A DNA stretch of 64,000 nucleotides from Methylobacterium sp. J-048 (GTDB lineage: Bacteria; Pseudomonadota; Alphaproteobacteria; Rhizobiales; Beijerinckiaceae), in NCBI RefSeq assembly GCF_022829515.1, contig NZ_JAKSYL010000287.1, positions 1-64,000 on the forward strand. Reading direction: 5' to 3'. How positions within the stretch are numbered: the stretch's first letter is position 1; every line of letters begins with the position of its first letter. The notes beneath the pieces were generated by a model that searched no databases, had not been told where the DNA came from, and was given only the letters and a program-made list of their open reading frames with translations. Positions 16,678 to 24,930 of this stretch are shown in pieces. The translations under genes were made by a program, and so were the position numbers.

Positions 16678-17412
16678 TTAGATCGTCATACCACCGTCGA
16701 TCGAATAGCTCTGGCCGGTCACGAAAGCGGCCTCGTCGCTCGCCAGGAACACCACCAGCGGGGCGATTTCTTCGGCCTTGGCGAGCCGGCCCATCGGCTG
16801 GCGGGCGATGAACGCCTTGCGGGCCTCTACGGGATCCTCGAACGCATTGATCCGGTCGGCCAGCGACGGCGTGTCGACCGTGCCGGGGCAGACGCAATTG
16901 CAGCGGATCCCGCGGCCGACGTAATCTGCCGCCACCGACTTGGTCAGGCCGATCACCGCAGCCTTGGTCAGCCCGTAGACGAAGCGGTTCGGCAGGCCGC
17001 GCAGCGACCCGGCGACGCTCGCCATGTTGACGATGCTGCCGGCGCCGGTCTCCAGCATCCGGGGCAGCACCGCGCGGATCGTCCAGAACTGCGACCGGAC
17101 ATTGAGGTTCACCGCGAAGTCGAAATCCGCGTCGCTGGCGTCGAGCACCGTGCCGGCGTGGACGTAGCCGGCGCAGTTGAACAGCACGTCGATCCGGTCG
17201 AGGCCGCCGGCCACGGCCTCGATCTGCGCCCGGTCCAGCACGTCGAGGGGCGCCGTGGTGACGTTGGTCACGTCCTCGAAGGTTCGCAGCGCCTCCGCCC
17301 GGACATCGGTGGCCAGCACCCGCGCGCCTTCACGCGCCATCGCCAGGACACTCGCCCGGCCGATGCCCTGGCCGGCGGCGGTGACCAACGCTGTCTTGCC
17401 CGAAAGACGCAT
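16678..17412 (-). CDS. SDR-family dehydrogenase (2-keto-3-deoxy-L-fuconate/3-hydroxybutyrate dehydrogenase-like)
   Basis: A 244-residue classical short-chain dehydrogenase. Motifs: TAAGQGIG (11-18, cofactor), NCAG (79-82), Ser132, Tyr146 and Lys150. Asp36 at the end of strand 2 favours NAD(H). The N-terminus and overall pattern resemble the BDH2/2-keto-3-deoxy-L-fuconate dehydrogenase branch; this is recall, not alignment. It lies 90 bases after a second SDR gene and is probably in the same unit, suggesting successive oxidations of a hydroxy or sugar acid. Confidence 0.85.
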   Translation of the reverse strand: MRLSGKTALVTAAGQGIGRASVLAMAREGARVLATDVRAEALRTFEDVTNVTTAPLDVLDRAQIEAVAGGLDRIDVLFNCAGYVHAGTVLDASDADFDFAVNLNVRSQFWTIRAVLPRMLETGAGSIVNMASVAGSLRGLPNRFVYGLTKAAVIGLTKSVAADYVGRGIRCNCVCPGTVDTPSLADRINAFEDPVEARKAFIARQPMGRLAKAEEIAPLVVFLASDEAAFVTGQSYSIDGGMTI

Positions 17413-17502
17413 GCTCCGATCCTCCCCTTGGCGCGGTCGTCGTGCCGCTTCGGCTTCAGTCTGCCGCGATCCGCGCCGCGGCGTAAGCCGGGGCGCAGCG
17501 TT

Positions 17503-18270
17503 TCAGGACAGCATCCGGGTATCGCCGTCGATGGAGATCGCCTGGCCCGAGATCGTCCGGCCCCGGGGCGAGCAGAGCAGCAGGATCTGGTCGGCGAGCT
17601 GGCGGGCGGTGACGTAGTCCCTGACCGACACGAACGAGAAGGCCCGGGCCTCCATCTCGGCAAAGCTCGTGCCCTGCTGCTGCGCCTTGGCCTCCAGGAC
17701 CCGGCGCTGCCGGTCGCCGGCGACCAAGCCGGGCAGGATCGCGTTCACCCGGATCCCGGACTCGCCCAGCTCGATCGCCAGGGACTTGGTGAAGCCGATC
17801 ACGCCCCATTTCGCCGCCGCGTAGGGGCTGCGCAGGCCGAAGCCGAACTTGCCGGCGGCCGAGGACAGGTTGACGATCGAGCCGTTGCCGCTTGCGCGCA
17901 GGTGCGGAACGGCGAGCCGGGCGCAGTTGAACTGGCTGGTTAGGCAAACCGTCAGGCAGCGGTCCCATTCCTCCGGGGCGATCTCCTCGACCCGCCCGGT
18001 CGGCCCGGCGATGCCGGCATTGTTCACAAGAACGTCCAGGCCGCCGAGGTGATCGACCGCCTGATCCATCATGGCGGCGACCTGCTCCCGGTCTGCGACG
18101 TCGGTCCGGCTGCGTCCCACCGTGTCGGGGAGGGCGGCCAGGGCTTCCTGGTCGATGTCGCAGGCGAAGACCCGGGCGCCTTCGTCCAGGAACGCGTCGA
18201 CGATACCGCGTCCGATGCCGGCCGCACCGGCGGTCACGAGGACGCGCAGGCCCGCGATTCCGAGATCCAT
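17503..18270 (-). CDS. SDR-family dehydrogenase
   Basis: A 255-residue classical short-chain dehydrogenase: TAGAAGIG (13-20), NNAG (83-86), Ser136/Ser137, Tyr150 and Lys154, with Asp38 at the NAD-selecting position. A clear GGGAGGAACG ribosome-binding site supports the ATG. The region around 195-225 carries an unusual glutamine-rich insert (EAKAQQQG) where the substrate lid lies. It precedes the other SDR gene on the same strand and follows a GntR gene by 74 bases, so the three are a likely regulator-enzyme set. The substrate is not assigned. Confidence 0.85.
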   Translation of the reverse strand: MDLGIAGLRVLVTAGAAGIGRGIVDAFLDEGARVFACDIDQEALAALPDTVGRSRTDVADREQVAAMMDQAVDHLGGLDVLVNNAGIAGPTGRVEEIAPEEWDRCLTVCLTSQFNCARLAVPHLRASGNGSIVNLSSAAGKFGFGLRSPYAAAKWGVIGFTKSLAIELGESGIRVNAILPGLVAGDRQRRVLEAKAQQQGTSFAEMEARAFSFVSVRDYVTARQLADQILLLCSPRGRTISGQAISIDGDTRMLS

Positions 18271-18344
18271 GATCGTTCCTCCCGTCAAAGCATCGTGTCG
18301 AAGGCGTTTGCCGCCTTTCGGACGAAGACGATGCGCACCAAAAC

Positions 18345-19046
18345 CTACCCGTCCCGCAAACCCCCGCGGGACAGGATGAAGTCCGTCGCCTCGCGGATAT
18401 CGGCGGCCAGGGCTGCGGCGGCGACCGGGCCGTCCCGCGCCTCGATCGCCGCCAGCGCCTCGGCGTGCCGCCGCAGGGCGTAACCGTGGCGCAACCGCTC
18501 CGGATGGGCGCGCAGGTCGAGGTTGATGACCGGCCCCGCCTTCAGCCACAGTCGGGCGATGATCTCCTGGAGCGGCGCCAGCCCGCAAGCCGCATAGATC
18601 GCGAAGTGCAGGTCGCGGTTGAGCCGGACAGCCCGAGCGCTGTCCGGCTGCGCGGAGGCTGCTTCCGCCCGGAACGCCGCCTCGGCCCGCCGGATCGCAG
18701 TGAGCTCCGATTCGCTCCGGCGCTCGGCAGCCCGGGCGGCGGCCATTCCCTCGATCGCCATGCGGGTCTCGGCGAGCGCCCGGAAATCCTGCGCGGTCAT
18801 GACCGGCACCCGGATCGCCCGGGTGGGTGCCACTTCGAGGACGCCGTCGGCCACGAGCCGGCTCACCGCCTCGCGCACCGGCATCACCGAGACGCCGAGC
18901 GCCGCCGCGCTCTGGCGCAGGGACAGCCGGTCGCCCGGCGTCAGCCGCCCGGAAGCGAGGAGGTCAGCCAGGGCCTCGTAGGCGGTGTCGGCGAGGGTGC
19001 GCCGCTTCAGCTGGGGCAGTTCGGCCAGGACCGAGATGGAACTCAT
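18345..19046 (-). CDS. GntR-family regulator, FadR/FCD subfamily
   Basis: A 233-residue regulator: winged helix at about 15-85 (DRLSLRQSAAALGVSVMPVREA), FCD helical domain at about 90-220 with DLHFAIY and a C-terminal RHAEAL histidine pair. It probably controls the two SDR genes directly downstream, and perhaps the divergent 3-hydroxyacyl dehydrogenase. A 12-bp perfect palindrome lies about 40 bases upstream of its start. Confidence 0.87.
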   Translation of the reverse strand: MSSISVLAELPQLKRRTLADTAYEALADLLASGRLTPGDRLSLRQSAAALGVSVMPVREAVSRLVADGVLEVAPTRAIRVPVMTAQDFRALAETRMAIEGMAAARAAERRSESELTAIRRAEAAFRAEAASAQPDSARAVRLNRDLHFAIYAACGLAPLQEIIARLWLKAGPVINLDLRAHPERLRHGYALRRHAEALAAIEARDGPVAAAALAADIREATDFILSRGGLRDG

Positions 19047-19398
19047 GTGCCGACACTAGACGAATGTAGCACTATCGCGCTAGTGATCTGTGATCACAGC
19101 TCCGCAGAGAGCTGGCAGAACCGGCCCAACGGGACGGGCAGGAGGAAACGCTTGGACGTCGGGCGATGAAAGATCGGTTCGAGACGTCAGTCCGTCGCCG
19201 GAGCGTCCTGCGGGCCGTTACGGACGACCCGCGAACGGCCTGCGACCGTCCACGCCGAAAGCGTGCGAAGAGCCCGGCGGACCACGCTTTCGCCCTCCCG
19301 GACCGCATCGTCACGTCGGAGCGCGACAACCTCCCACGGACCGGCGAAACGCGCCGTCCGCGTGAGGATCAGGCTCAACGGCGAAAGGGTTTGTCGCT
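19047..19398. other. Divergent intergenic region, GntR / 3-hydroxyacyl dehydrogenase
   Basis: About 350 bases without a convincing gene. The part near the GntR gene holds a palindrome (separate entry); the rest shows no family match. Open frames on either strand encode Arg-rich, low-complexity peptides typical of chance frames at high G+C. No terminator or repeat was seen. Confidence 0.55.
19088..19099. promoter_or_regulatory. Perfect palindrome CTGTGATCACAG, candidate operator
   Basis: A 12-base perfect palindrome 42 bases upstream of the minus-strand GntR start, in the divergent region shared with the 3-hydroxyacyl dehydrogenase gene. Its size and place suit an autoregulated GntR operator; the core TGTGATCACA also resembles a Crp-type half-site pair. 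Confidence 0.5.
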
Positions 19399-20322
19399 AT
19401 GACCGACAGCGTCGCGATCATCGGTTCCGGCCTGATCGGCCGGGCCTGGGCGATGATCTTCGCCCGCGCCGGCTGGGACGTGCGCCTATTCGATGCCGCG
19501 GGCGGCGTCGCGAAGGCGGCGATCCCCCTCTGCGCCGAGGGCCTTCGGACACTCGCGGAGCACGGGCTCTGCCCCGATCCCGAGGCGGCGTCCGGCCGTA
19601 TCCGCGCTCCCCAAAACCTCGCGGCCTGCCTCGACGGCGTCGGCTTCGTCCAGGAGAACGGGCCGGAACGGCTCGACGTGAAGCAGGCCCTGTTTGCCGA
19701 GCTCGACGCGCTGGCGCCGCCGGACGCGATCATCGCCTCGTCGTCCTCGGCGATCCGCTGCTCGCTGTTCACGGAAAGCCTGCCCGGTCGCGGGCGCTGC
19801 CTGATCGGCCATCCGGTCAACCCGCCGCACCTGATCCCGCTGGTGGAGATCTCGGGCGCGCCGTGGACCGACGCGGCTTTCCTGGAGCGTGCCCGAGCGA
19901 CCTACGAAGCCATCGGGCAGGTGCCGATCACCGTCCTGAAGGAGATCGACGGCTTCATCCTCAATCGGCTCCAGGGCGCGCTGCTGGCGGAGGCGTTCCG
20001 TCTCGCCTCGGAGGGCTACGTGACGCCTCAGGATCTCGACAAGACCGTCGCGGACGGGCTCGGTCTGCGCTGGAGCTTCATGGGGCCGTTCGAGACGATC
20101 GAGCTGAACGCCCCCGGCGGCATCGCCGATTACTGCGCGCGCTACACCGGCTTCTACAAGAGCCTCGCGGCCGATCCGGCTCCGCCCGCTGTCTACGAGG
20201 CGCCGGCCACCGAGGCGATCCTGGCGCAATGGCGGGCGCCCGCGGATCTCCCCGCCCGCATGCGCCGCCGGGATGCCCGGCTCGCTTCCCTGCGGGCCCA
20301 CAAGCTTTCACAGAAGGACTGA
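19399..20322 (+). CDS. 3-hydroxyacyl-CoA dehydrogenase-fold enzyme (CRYL1/L-carnitine dehydrogenase-like)
   Basis: A 307-residue NAD-dependent dehydrogenase. The Rossmann motif GSGLIG is at 9-14; the active-site set is Ser116/117, His138 (IGHPVNPPHL) and Glu150. The single-copy C-terminal domain and length match L-gulonate 3-dehydrogenase (lambda-crystallin), L-carnitine dehydrogenase and 3-hydroxybutyryl-CoA dehydrogenase. Two bases separate it from the beta-keto acid cleavage enzyme, so it probably turns a 3-hydroxy acid into the 3-keto acid cleaved next. No thioesterase domain, seen in some carnitine dehydrogenases, is attached. Confidence 0.85.
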   Translation: MTDSVAIIGSGLIGRAWAMIFARAGWDVRLFDAAGGVAKAAIPLCAEGLRTLAEHGLCPDPEAASGRIRAPQNLAACLDGVGFVQENGPERLDVKQALFAELDALAPPDAIIASSSSAIRCSLFTESLPGRGRCLIGHPVNPPHLIPLVEISGAPWTDAAFLERARATYEAIGQVPITVLKEIDGFILNRLQGALLAEAFRLASEGYVTPQDLDKTVADGLGLRWSFMGPFETIELNAPGGIADYCARYTGFYKSLAADPAPPAVYEAPATEAILAQWRAPADLPARMRRRDARLASLRAHKLSQKD

Positions 20323-20324
20323 GC

Positions 20325-21254
20325 ATGGCCCCCCAGCGGAAAGTCATTATCACCTGCGCCGTCACCGGCGCGATCCACACGCCGAGCATGTCGCCGCATC
20401 TGCCGGTGACGCCGGAAGAGATCGCCGACGCCGCCATCGGCGCCGCCGAGGCCGGCGCGGCGATCATCCACCTGCACGCCCGCAACCCCGAGACCGGGCA
20501 GCCCGACCAGTCGCCGGAGGCGTTCGCCAAATTCCTGCCGGTGATCAAGCAGCGCTCGGGCTGCGTGGTGAACCTCACCACCGGCGGCGCGCCGACCATG
20601 TCGATCGAGGAGCGTGTGCGCCCGGCCGCGACCTTCCAGCCGGAGGTCGCCTCGCTCAACCTCGGCTCGATGAATTTCGGCCTGTTCGGCATGCTCGACC
20701 GCTTCAAGGACCTGAAGCACCAGTGGGAGCGCGACTATCTCGGCAACAAGGACATCATCTTCCGCAACTCGTTCGGCCAGATCGAGCACATCCTGACCAC
20801 CTGCGCGCCGAACGGGACCAAGTTCGAGTTCGAGTGCTACGACACCGCCCATCTCTACAATCTCAAGTACTTCTTCGATCGCGGACTGGTGAAGGCGCCG
20901 CTGTTCATCCAGACGGTGTTCGGCCTGCAGGGCGGCATCGGCGCCCATCCCGACGACGTGATGCACATGAAGCGCACCGCCGACCGGCTGTTCGGCGATC
21001 AGTACCAATGGTCGGTGCTGGGCGCCGGCCGCAACCAGATGAATATCGCCGCCATGGCGGCCGCCATGGGCGGCAATGTCCGCGTCGGCCTGGAGGACAG
21101 CCTGTGGGACGGCCCCGGCAAGCTCGCCGAGACCAACGCGGCGCAGGTCCGCCGCGTCCGCGCGATCATCGAAGGCCTGGGCCTCGCCATCGCGTCCCCC
21201 GACGAGGCGCGGGAGATGCTGGCGCTGAAGGGCGGGGACAAGGTCGGGTTCTGA
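20325..21254 (+). CDS. Beta-keto acid cleavage enzyme (BKACE, DUF849)
   Basis: A 309-residue TIM-barrel enzyme. Family members use Zn2+ to join a beta-keto acid with acetyl-CoA, giving acetoacetate and a new acyl-CoA. The Zn-binding HLH is at His49/His51 and the matching Arg-x-x-x-Glu-Asp block at Arg253, Glu257 and Asp258 (RVGLEDSLW). Length is typical. It starts two bases after the dehydrogenase stop. Candidate substrates include dehydrocarnitine, 3-keto-5-aminohexanoate and other beta-keto acids; the residues that fix specificity were not analysed. Confidence 0.88.
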   Translation: MAPQRKVIITCAVTGAIHTPSMSPHLPVTPEEIADAAIGAAEAGAAIIHLHARNPETGQPDQSPEAFAKFLPVIKQRSGCVVNLTTGGAPTMSIEERVRPAATFQPEVASLNLGSMNFGLFGMLDRFKDLKHQWERDYLGNKDIIFRNSFGQIEHILTTCAPNGTKFEFECYDTAHLYNLKYFFDRGLVKAPLFIQTVFGLQGGIGAHPDDVMHMKRTADRLFGDQYQWSVLGAGRNQMNIAAMAAAMGGNVRVGLEDSLWDGPGKLAETNAAQVRRVRAIIEGLGLAIASPDEAREMLALKGGDKVGF

Positions 21255-21323
21255 GGACGGTCCACCCTTGCTTGTGCGATCGCCGACGTGGGCATATGTT
21301 AAGCTATATGCCGGGAGGTGAGC

Positions 21324-21554
21324 ATGGAGCGCATCGCCAAGGTCTTCAGGAATAATCGCAGCCAGGCCGTTCGAATTCCGAAGGAATTCGAATTGCCTGG
21401 CGACGAAGTGTCGGTCTCTCGACAACCCGATGGCAGCCTGATCCTTCGACCACGGCTTCGCCTCGAGGCTCTTATCGCGTCGCTGGAGCCGCTTCCGCCG
21501 GAAGACCGATTGGACGAGATCTTAGATCTCGAGGCCGAAGACGTCGTCCTTTGA
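21324..21554 (+). CDS. vapB: VapB-type antitoxin (AbrB-like)
   Basis: A 76-residue antitoxin. Its N-terminal AbrB/SpoVT-like swapped-hairpin domain contains AKVFRNNRSQAVRIPKEF (residues 5-22), the usual VapB opening; the acidic C-terminus (LDEILDLEAEDVVL) should wrap VapC. A GGGAGG ribosome-binding site fits the ATG at 21324 better than the GTG six bases earlier. It overlaps vapC by four bases. VapB normally represses its own promoter as part of the complex. Confidence 0.85.
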   Translation: MERIAKVFRNNRSQAVRIPKEFELPGDEVSVSRQPDGSLILRPRLRLEALIASLEPLPPEDRLDEILDLEAEDVVL

Positions 21555-21988
21555 GCGGCGTCGTGCGCTATCTCCTCGATACCAACATTCTGTCGGATCT
21601 CATCAATCGCGGGCGGAACGGTCCGGTCGCCGCCATGCTCGAAGGGCGCACAGCCAACGTGTGCACGAGCATCGTGGCGGCCGCTGAGATCCGGTACGGC
21701 GTCGCGCGAAAAGGGTCTCCGTCTCTGGCAGGCCGGGCCGAAACGGTGCTCGGAACGATTCCGATTGCTCCTCTGGCAGCGCCGGCCGATCGCTATTACG
21801 GCGATATCCGCGCGCTCCTCACAAAGCGGGGCACACCGATCGGGCCGAACGACCTCCTGATCGCTGCCCAATGCCTCGCCTTAAATCTCTGTCTTGTCAG
21901 CGCGAACCTGAGTGAGTTCCGCCGCGTTCCAGGACTGGAAATCGAGAATTGGCTCGATCCACACGCCGTCGACAACGGCGTGCATTGA
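21551..21988 (+). CDS. vapC: VapC-type PIN-domain toxin ribonuclease
   Basis: A 145-residue PIN endoribonuclease. Acidic residues: Asp10 (LLDTNILSDL), Glu46 (AAEIRYG) and Asp101 (GPNDLLIA); the fourth site is Asn119 in LVSANLSEF, as in many VapC proteins. The family tail LEIENWL is intact. It starts at a TTG overlapping the vapB stop (TTGA). Known VapC toxins cleave initiator tRNA or rRNA. The gene looks complete. Its last 17 bases are separated from the convergent yggU gene by 16 bases. Confidence 0.88.
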   Translation: MSGVVRYLLDTNILSDLINRGRNGPVAAMLEGRTANVCTSIVAAAEIRYGVARKGSPSLAGRAETVLGTIPIAPLAAPADRYYGDIRALLTKRGTPIGPNDLLIAAQCLALNLCLVSANLSEFRRVPGLEIENWLDPHAVDNGVH

Positions 21989-22004
21989 TGTCGCCGGCAA
22001 GCGC

Positions 22005-22319
22005 CTATCCCGGCACCCCAAAGACTTTGGCAACGGCCCCATCATCCACGCCGGTGATCTCCAGGCGCTTCACCCGGCCCTGATGGCCGGCGACGATCTG
22101 AACGGCGCCGGCCGCGATCCTGAGAGACCCGGCGATCAGCCGTTCGAGCGCCGTGTTGGCGGCGCCATCGACCGGCGGGGCGGCCACGCGCACCTTGAGA
22201 CACGGGGCGCCATCCGCGTCGCGGATCCAGCCTTCCACGGCGTCGCGACCGCCGCGCGGGGTCAGCCGGACGGTGAGCCGCAGCGGCTTGATCGCTGGCT
22301 CCGTAGGAGTTCGTGTCAC
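22005..22319 (-). CDS. yggU: YggU/DUF167 family protein
   Basis: A 104-residue small conserved protein. The family core is intact: LTVRLTPRGGRD near the N-terminus, then LKVRVAAPPVDGAANTAL and GHQGRVKRLEI. The family has a known fold but no settled biochemical role. A GTG start, 11 bases after the stop of the upstream oxidase gene, places it as last gene of that transcript. An ATG is not available in frame nearby. Confidence 0.8.
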   Translation of the reverse strand: MTRTPTEPAIKPLRLTVRLTPRGGRDAVEGWIRDADGAPCLKVRVAAPPVDGAANTALERLIAGSLRIAAGAVQIVAGHQGRVKRLEITGVDDGAVAKVFGVPG

Positions 22320-22330
22320 CGGTCGCGCCT

Positions 22331-23740
22331 TCAGAAAATCTTGCCCGGGTTCAGTCGGTTGTCCGGATCGAGCGCGCGCTTGATCAGACGCATGGCGCCG
22401 ATCTCCTCCGGCGAGCGCGACAGGGGCAGCTTGCCGCGCTTCTCCAGACCGATGCCGTGCTCGGCCGAGACTGAGCCGTTCAGCTCGGCGAGCGGCGCGT
22501 AGATCGCGGCGTCGATGGCCGCATTGCCGGCGGCGTCGAGGCGGGTGGTGTTCCAGTGCAGGTTGTTGTCGCCGATATGGCCGTACACCACCGCGCGGCA
22601 GTCCGGGACCGCCGCCAGGCGTTCCAGCGCGCCCCGGACATAGCCGTCCATCTTCGAGAGCGGCACGCTGACGTCGAAGGCGCGCTCGATCCCGTCGGCG
22701 TTCAGGTGCTCGACCCGGTCGCGGATGCGCCACATCCCCCGCCGCTGCTCCTCCGAGGAGGCCACCGCCGCGTCGAGGATCGTGCCCTCGCCCATCAGGC
22801 CTTCCAGCAGGCCGAGGAACCGGTCGGATTCCTCCGGCACGCACTCGACCTCGATGATGGCGTAGAACGGATAATCGTAGCCCAGCGGCGCCGTAGCCCG
22901 GCCGGGAGCGGTCATCAGCTTATAAAAATCCGGCCACAGGCCCTCGAAGGACGAGACGCGCCCCTGGAACGCGCTCTGGGCCGCGCGCAGCACCCGGGCG
23001 CCGTCATCGACTCCCGGGCAGGCGATCAGCGCGGTGGCGTAGCCGGCCGGCTCCGGGCGCAGGCGCAGGACCGCGCGCGTGACGATCCCGAGCGTCCCCT
23101 CGGTGCCGATGAAGACCTGCTTCAGGTCGAGCCCGGTGTTGTTCTTGATCAGGGGCCGCATGGACGACACCACCGTGCCGTCGGCCAGAACCGCCTCCAG
23201 GCCCAGCACCATCTCGCGCATCATGCCGTAGCGCAGCACCCGCAGGCCGCCGGCATTGGTCGAGATCGCGCCGCCGATCGTGGCCGAGCCGCGGGCGCCG
23301 AGATCGAGGGGAAAGAACAGGCCGTTCTCCGTGGCCGCGTTCTGCACGCTCTCGAGGGTGGCGCCGGTGCCGACCACCACGGTCATGCCCAGCGGATCGA
23401 CCGGCTCGATACCGGTCATCCGCTCGGTGGACAGGGTGATCTCGTCCGGTGTGCACAGGGTGCCGTCGACCAGGCCGGTGGCGCCGCCGCGCGGGACCAC
23501 CGCGACCCCGGCTTCGTGGCAGGCGGCCATCACGGCGCTGGTCTCGGCGGTGCTGCGCGGCCGGACCAGGGCGAGCGCGGCGCAGGGCTCGGTCGGCCGG
23601 GTCCAGTTCGCCGAGCGGCCGCGCAACTCCTCGCCGGTGACGAGGCCGGACGGCCCGACGATGGCGGAGAGACGCGCAAGGATGGATCCGGCTTCTGTCA
23701 TCGGCTTGTTCCGGGGAGCTTCGACGCGAGCCTCTGTCAC
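22331..23740 (-). CDS. FAD-binding 2-hydroxyacid dehydrogenase/oxidase (GlcD/D-2-hydroxyglutarate dehydrogenase-like)
   Basis: A 469-residue flavoenzyme. The N-terminal PCMH FAD-binding fold spans about 40-230 (VPRGGATGLVDGT; later SATIGGAISTNAGG) and the FAD-oxidase C-terminal domain about 230-469, with GHIGDNNLHWN and SAEHGIGLEKRG, blocks that bind metal and substrate in D-2-hydroxyacid dehydrogenases. Unlike the larger homologue at 13.6-16.5 kb it has no Fe-S domain. The GTG at 23740 overlaps the upstream stop (GTGA); an ATG 13 codons in is an alternative. It follows the XylX-like gene, but what it oxidises is unknown. Confidence 0.88.
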   Translation of the reverse strand: MTEARVEAPRNKPMTEAGSILARLSAIVGPSGLVTGEELRGRSANWTRPTEPCAALALVRPRSTAETSAVMAACHEAGVAVVPRGGATGLVDGTLCTPDEITLSTERMTGIEPVDPLGMTVVVGTGATLESVQNAATENGLFFPLDLGARGSATIGGAISTNAGGLRVLRYGMMREMVLGLEAVLADGTVVSSMRPLIKNNTGLDLKQVFIGTEGTLGIVTRAVLRLRPEPAGYATALIACPGVDDGARVLRAAQSAFQGRVSSFEGLWPDFYKLMTAPGRATAPLGYDYPFYAIIEVECVPEESDRFLGLLEGLMGEGTILDAAVASSEEQRRGMWRIRDRVEHLNADGIERAFDVSVPLSKMDGYVRGALERLAAVPDCRAVVYGHIGDNNLHWNTTRLDAAGNAAIDAAIYAPLAELNGSVSAEHGIGLEKRGKLPLSRSPEEIGAMRLIKRALDPDNRLNPGKIF

Positions 23741-24930
23741 AGAATCCCGCGCGCCGCGAGGTTGCGCATCAGCGCGCGGGCGCCGAACGTCCAGGGCTCA
23801 CAGGCGTCGCAGGGGCGCATGCGGTTGACCAGGCGGCCGAGCTCCGGGCTCGCCACGACGACGCGGTCGTTCTCGGCATGGGTGAAGCCGAGGCCCGGCC
23901 CGTGCCGGTCCTGGATCGGCGCGAACATCGTGCCGAGCAGCAGGATCGCGCCATCGGGATACTCGTGCGTGCGGCCCATCAGGGCCGCGACCAGCTCTTC
24001 CGGATCACGGCTGATCTCGGCGAGCGGGGAAGTACCCTCCATCCGGAACCCGTCGGTGCCGGTCACTTCAAGGGTCACGGTGGTGCGGCGCACGTCGTCG
24101 AGGCTGAACGTGTCGTCGAAAAGGCGCAGGAACGGCCCCAGGGCGCAGGAGGCGTTGTTGTCCTTGGCCTTGCCGAGGAGCAGCGCCGACCGGCCCTCGA
24201 AGTCGCGCAGGTTCACGTCGTTGGCGAGCGTCGCACCCACGATTGTCTGTCTGGACGAGACGGCCAGGGCCACCTCGGGCTCGGGGTTGTTCCAGTGCGA
24301 ATCCGGGTGCAGCCCGGCGTCGGCGCCGCAGCCGACGGCCGAGAGCGGCTGCGCCTTGGTGAAGATCTCGGCGTCCGGCCCGATCCCGACTTCGAGGTAC
24401 TGGCTCCAGGCGCCCTGGGCGACCAACACTTCTTTCAACGCCATCGCCTCGGGCGAGCCGGGTTTCAGCCGGTGCAGGTCGCGGCCGACCAAGCGCTCGA
24501 CCTCGGCGCGGATCGCCGAAGCCGCGGCGAGATCGCCCCGCGCCCGCTCCTCGATGACCCGCTCCAGCATCGAAGTCGCGAAGGTGACGCCCGCGGCCTT
24601 CAGCGCCTGGAGATCCACCGGGGCGAGCAGCCACGGAAGCCCGGGATCGCGACTGTCCGGCGGGGTATTGGCCACGATCGCGTCGAGGCTGCCGAGATCC
24701 GCGCCCTCGGCGGCGCGCAGGGCGGTGGCGGGGTCCGGCGCCTCGCACAGGTCGCTGACGGTGGCGAACCGAGCCGTGACGTCGACGACCCGCAGCTCGC
24801 CATCCGAACCGGCCCGGATCGCCACCACGCTCGGTCCATCGACATCCGGGCGCCACACACGCCCGACCAGGGCACCGCGAGCGGAATCGTCGGGGAGGAT
24901 CTCGCGGGCATTCAGACCGGATAATGCCAT
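23737..24930 (-). CDS. xylX: XylX-like 2-keto-3-deoxy-pentonate dehydratase (FAH family)
   Basis: A 397-residue fumarylacetoacetate-hydrolase-family enzyme. From memory its pattern follows Caulobacter XylX closely (LLAPVDLQALKAAGVTF, QYLEVGIGPDAEIFTK, SHWNNPEPEV, NDVNLRDFEG, FAPIQDRHGPG). XylX dehydrates 2-keto-3-deoxy-D-xylonate to alpha-ketoglutarate semialdehyde in the Weimberg route. Metal-binding Glu residues lie in the NNPEPE and following block. A GGGAAG site precedes the chosen ATG; a start 18 codons earlier lacks one. The semialdehyde dehydrogenase and the xylonate dehydratase are not in the window, so the sugar acid could also be arabinonate. Confidence 0.8.
   Translation of the reverse strand: MALSGLNAREILPDDSARGALVGRVWRPDVDGPSVVAIRAGSDGELRVVDVTARFATVSDLCEAPDPATALRAAEGADLGSLDAIVANTPPDSRDPGLPWLLAPVDLQALKAAGVTFATSMLERVIEERARGDLAAASAIRAEVERLVGRDLHRLKPGSPEAMALKEVLVAQGAWSQYLEVGIGPDAEIFTKAQPLSAVGCGADAGLHPDSHWNNPEPEVALAVSSRQTIVGATLANDVNLRDFEGRSALLLGKAKDNNASCALGPFLRLFDDTFSLDDVRRTTVTLEVTGTDGFRMEGTSPLAEISRDPEELVAALMGRTHEYPDGAILLLGTMFAPIQDRHGPGLGFTHAENDRVVVASPELGRLVNRMRPCDACEPWTFGARALMRNLAARGIL

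Noticed and set aside
19166-19402. Possible 78-residue protein before the 3-hydroxyacyl dehydrogenase
   Set aside because: It is Arg/Pro-rich without a domain, lacks a ribosome-binding site and overlaps the dehydrogenase start.
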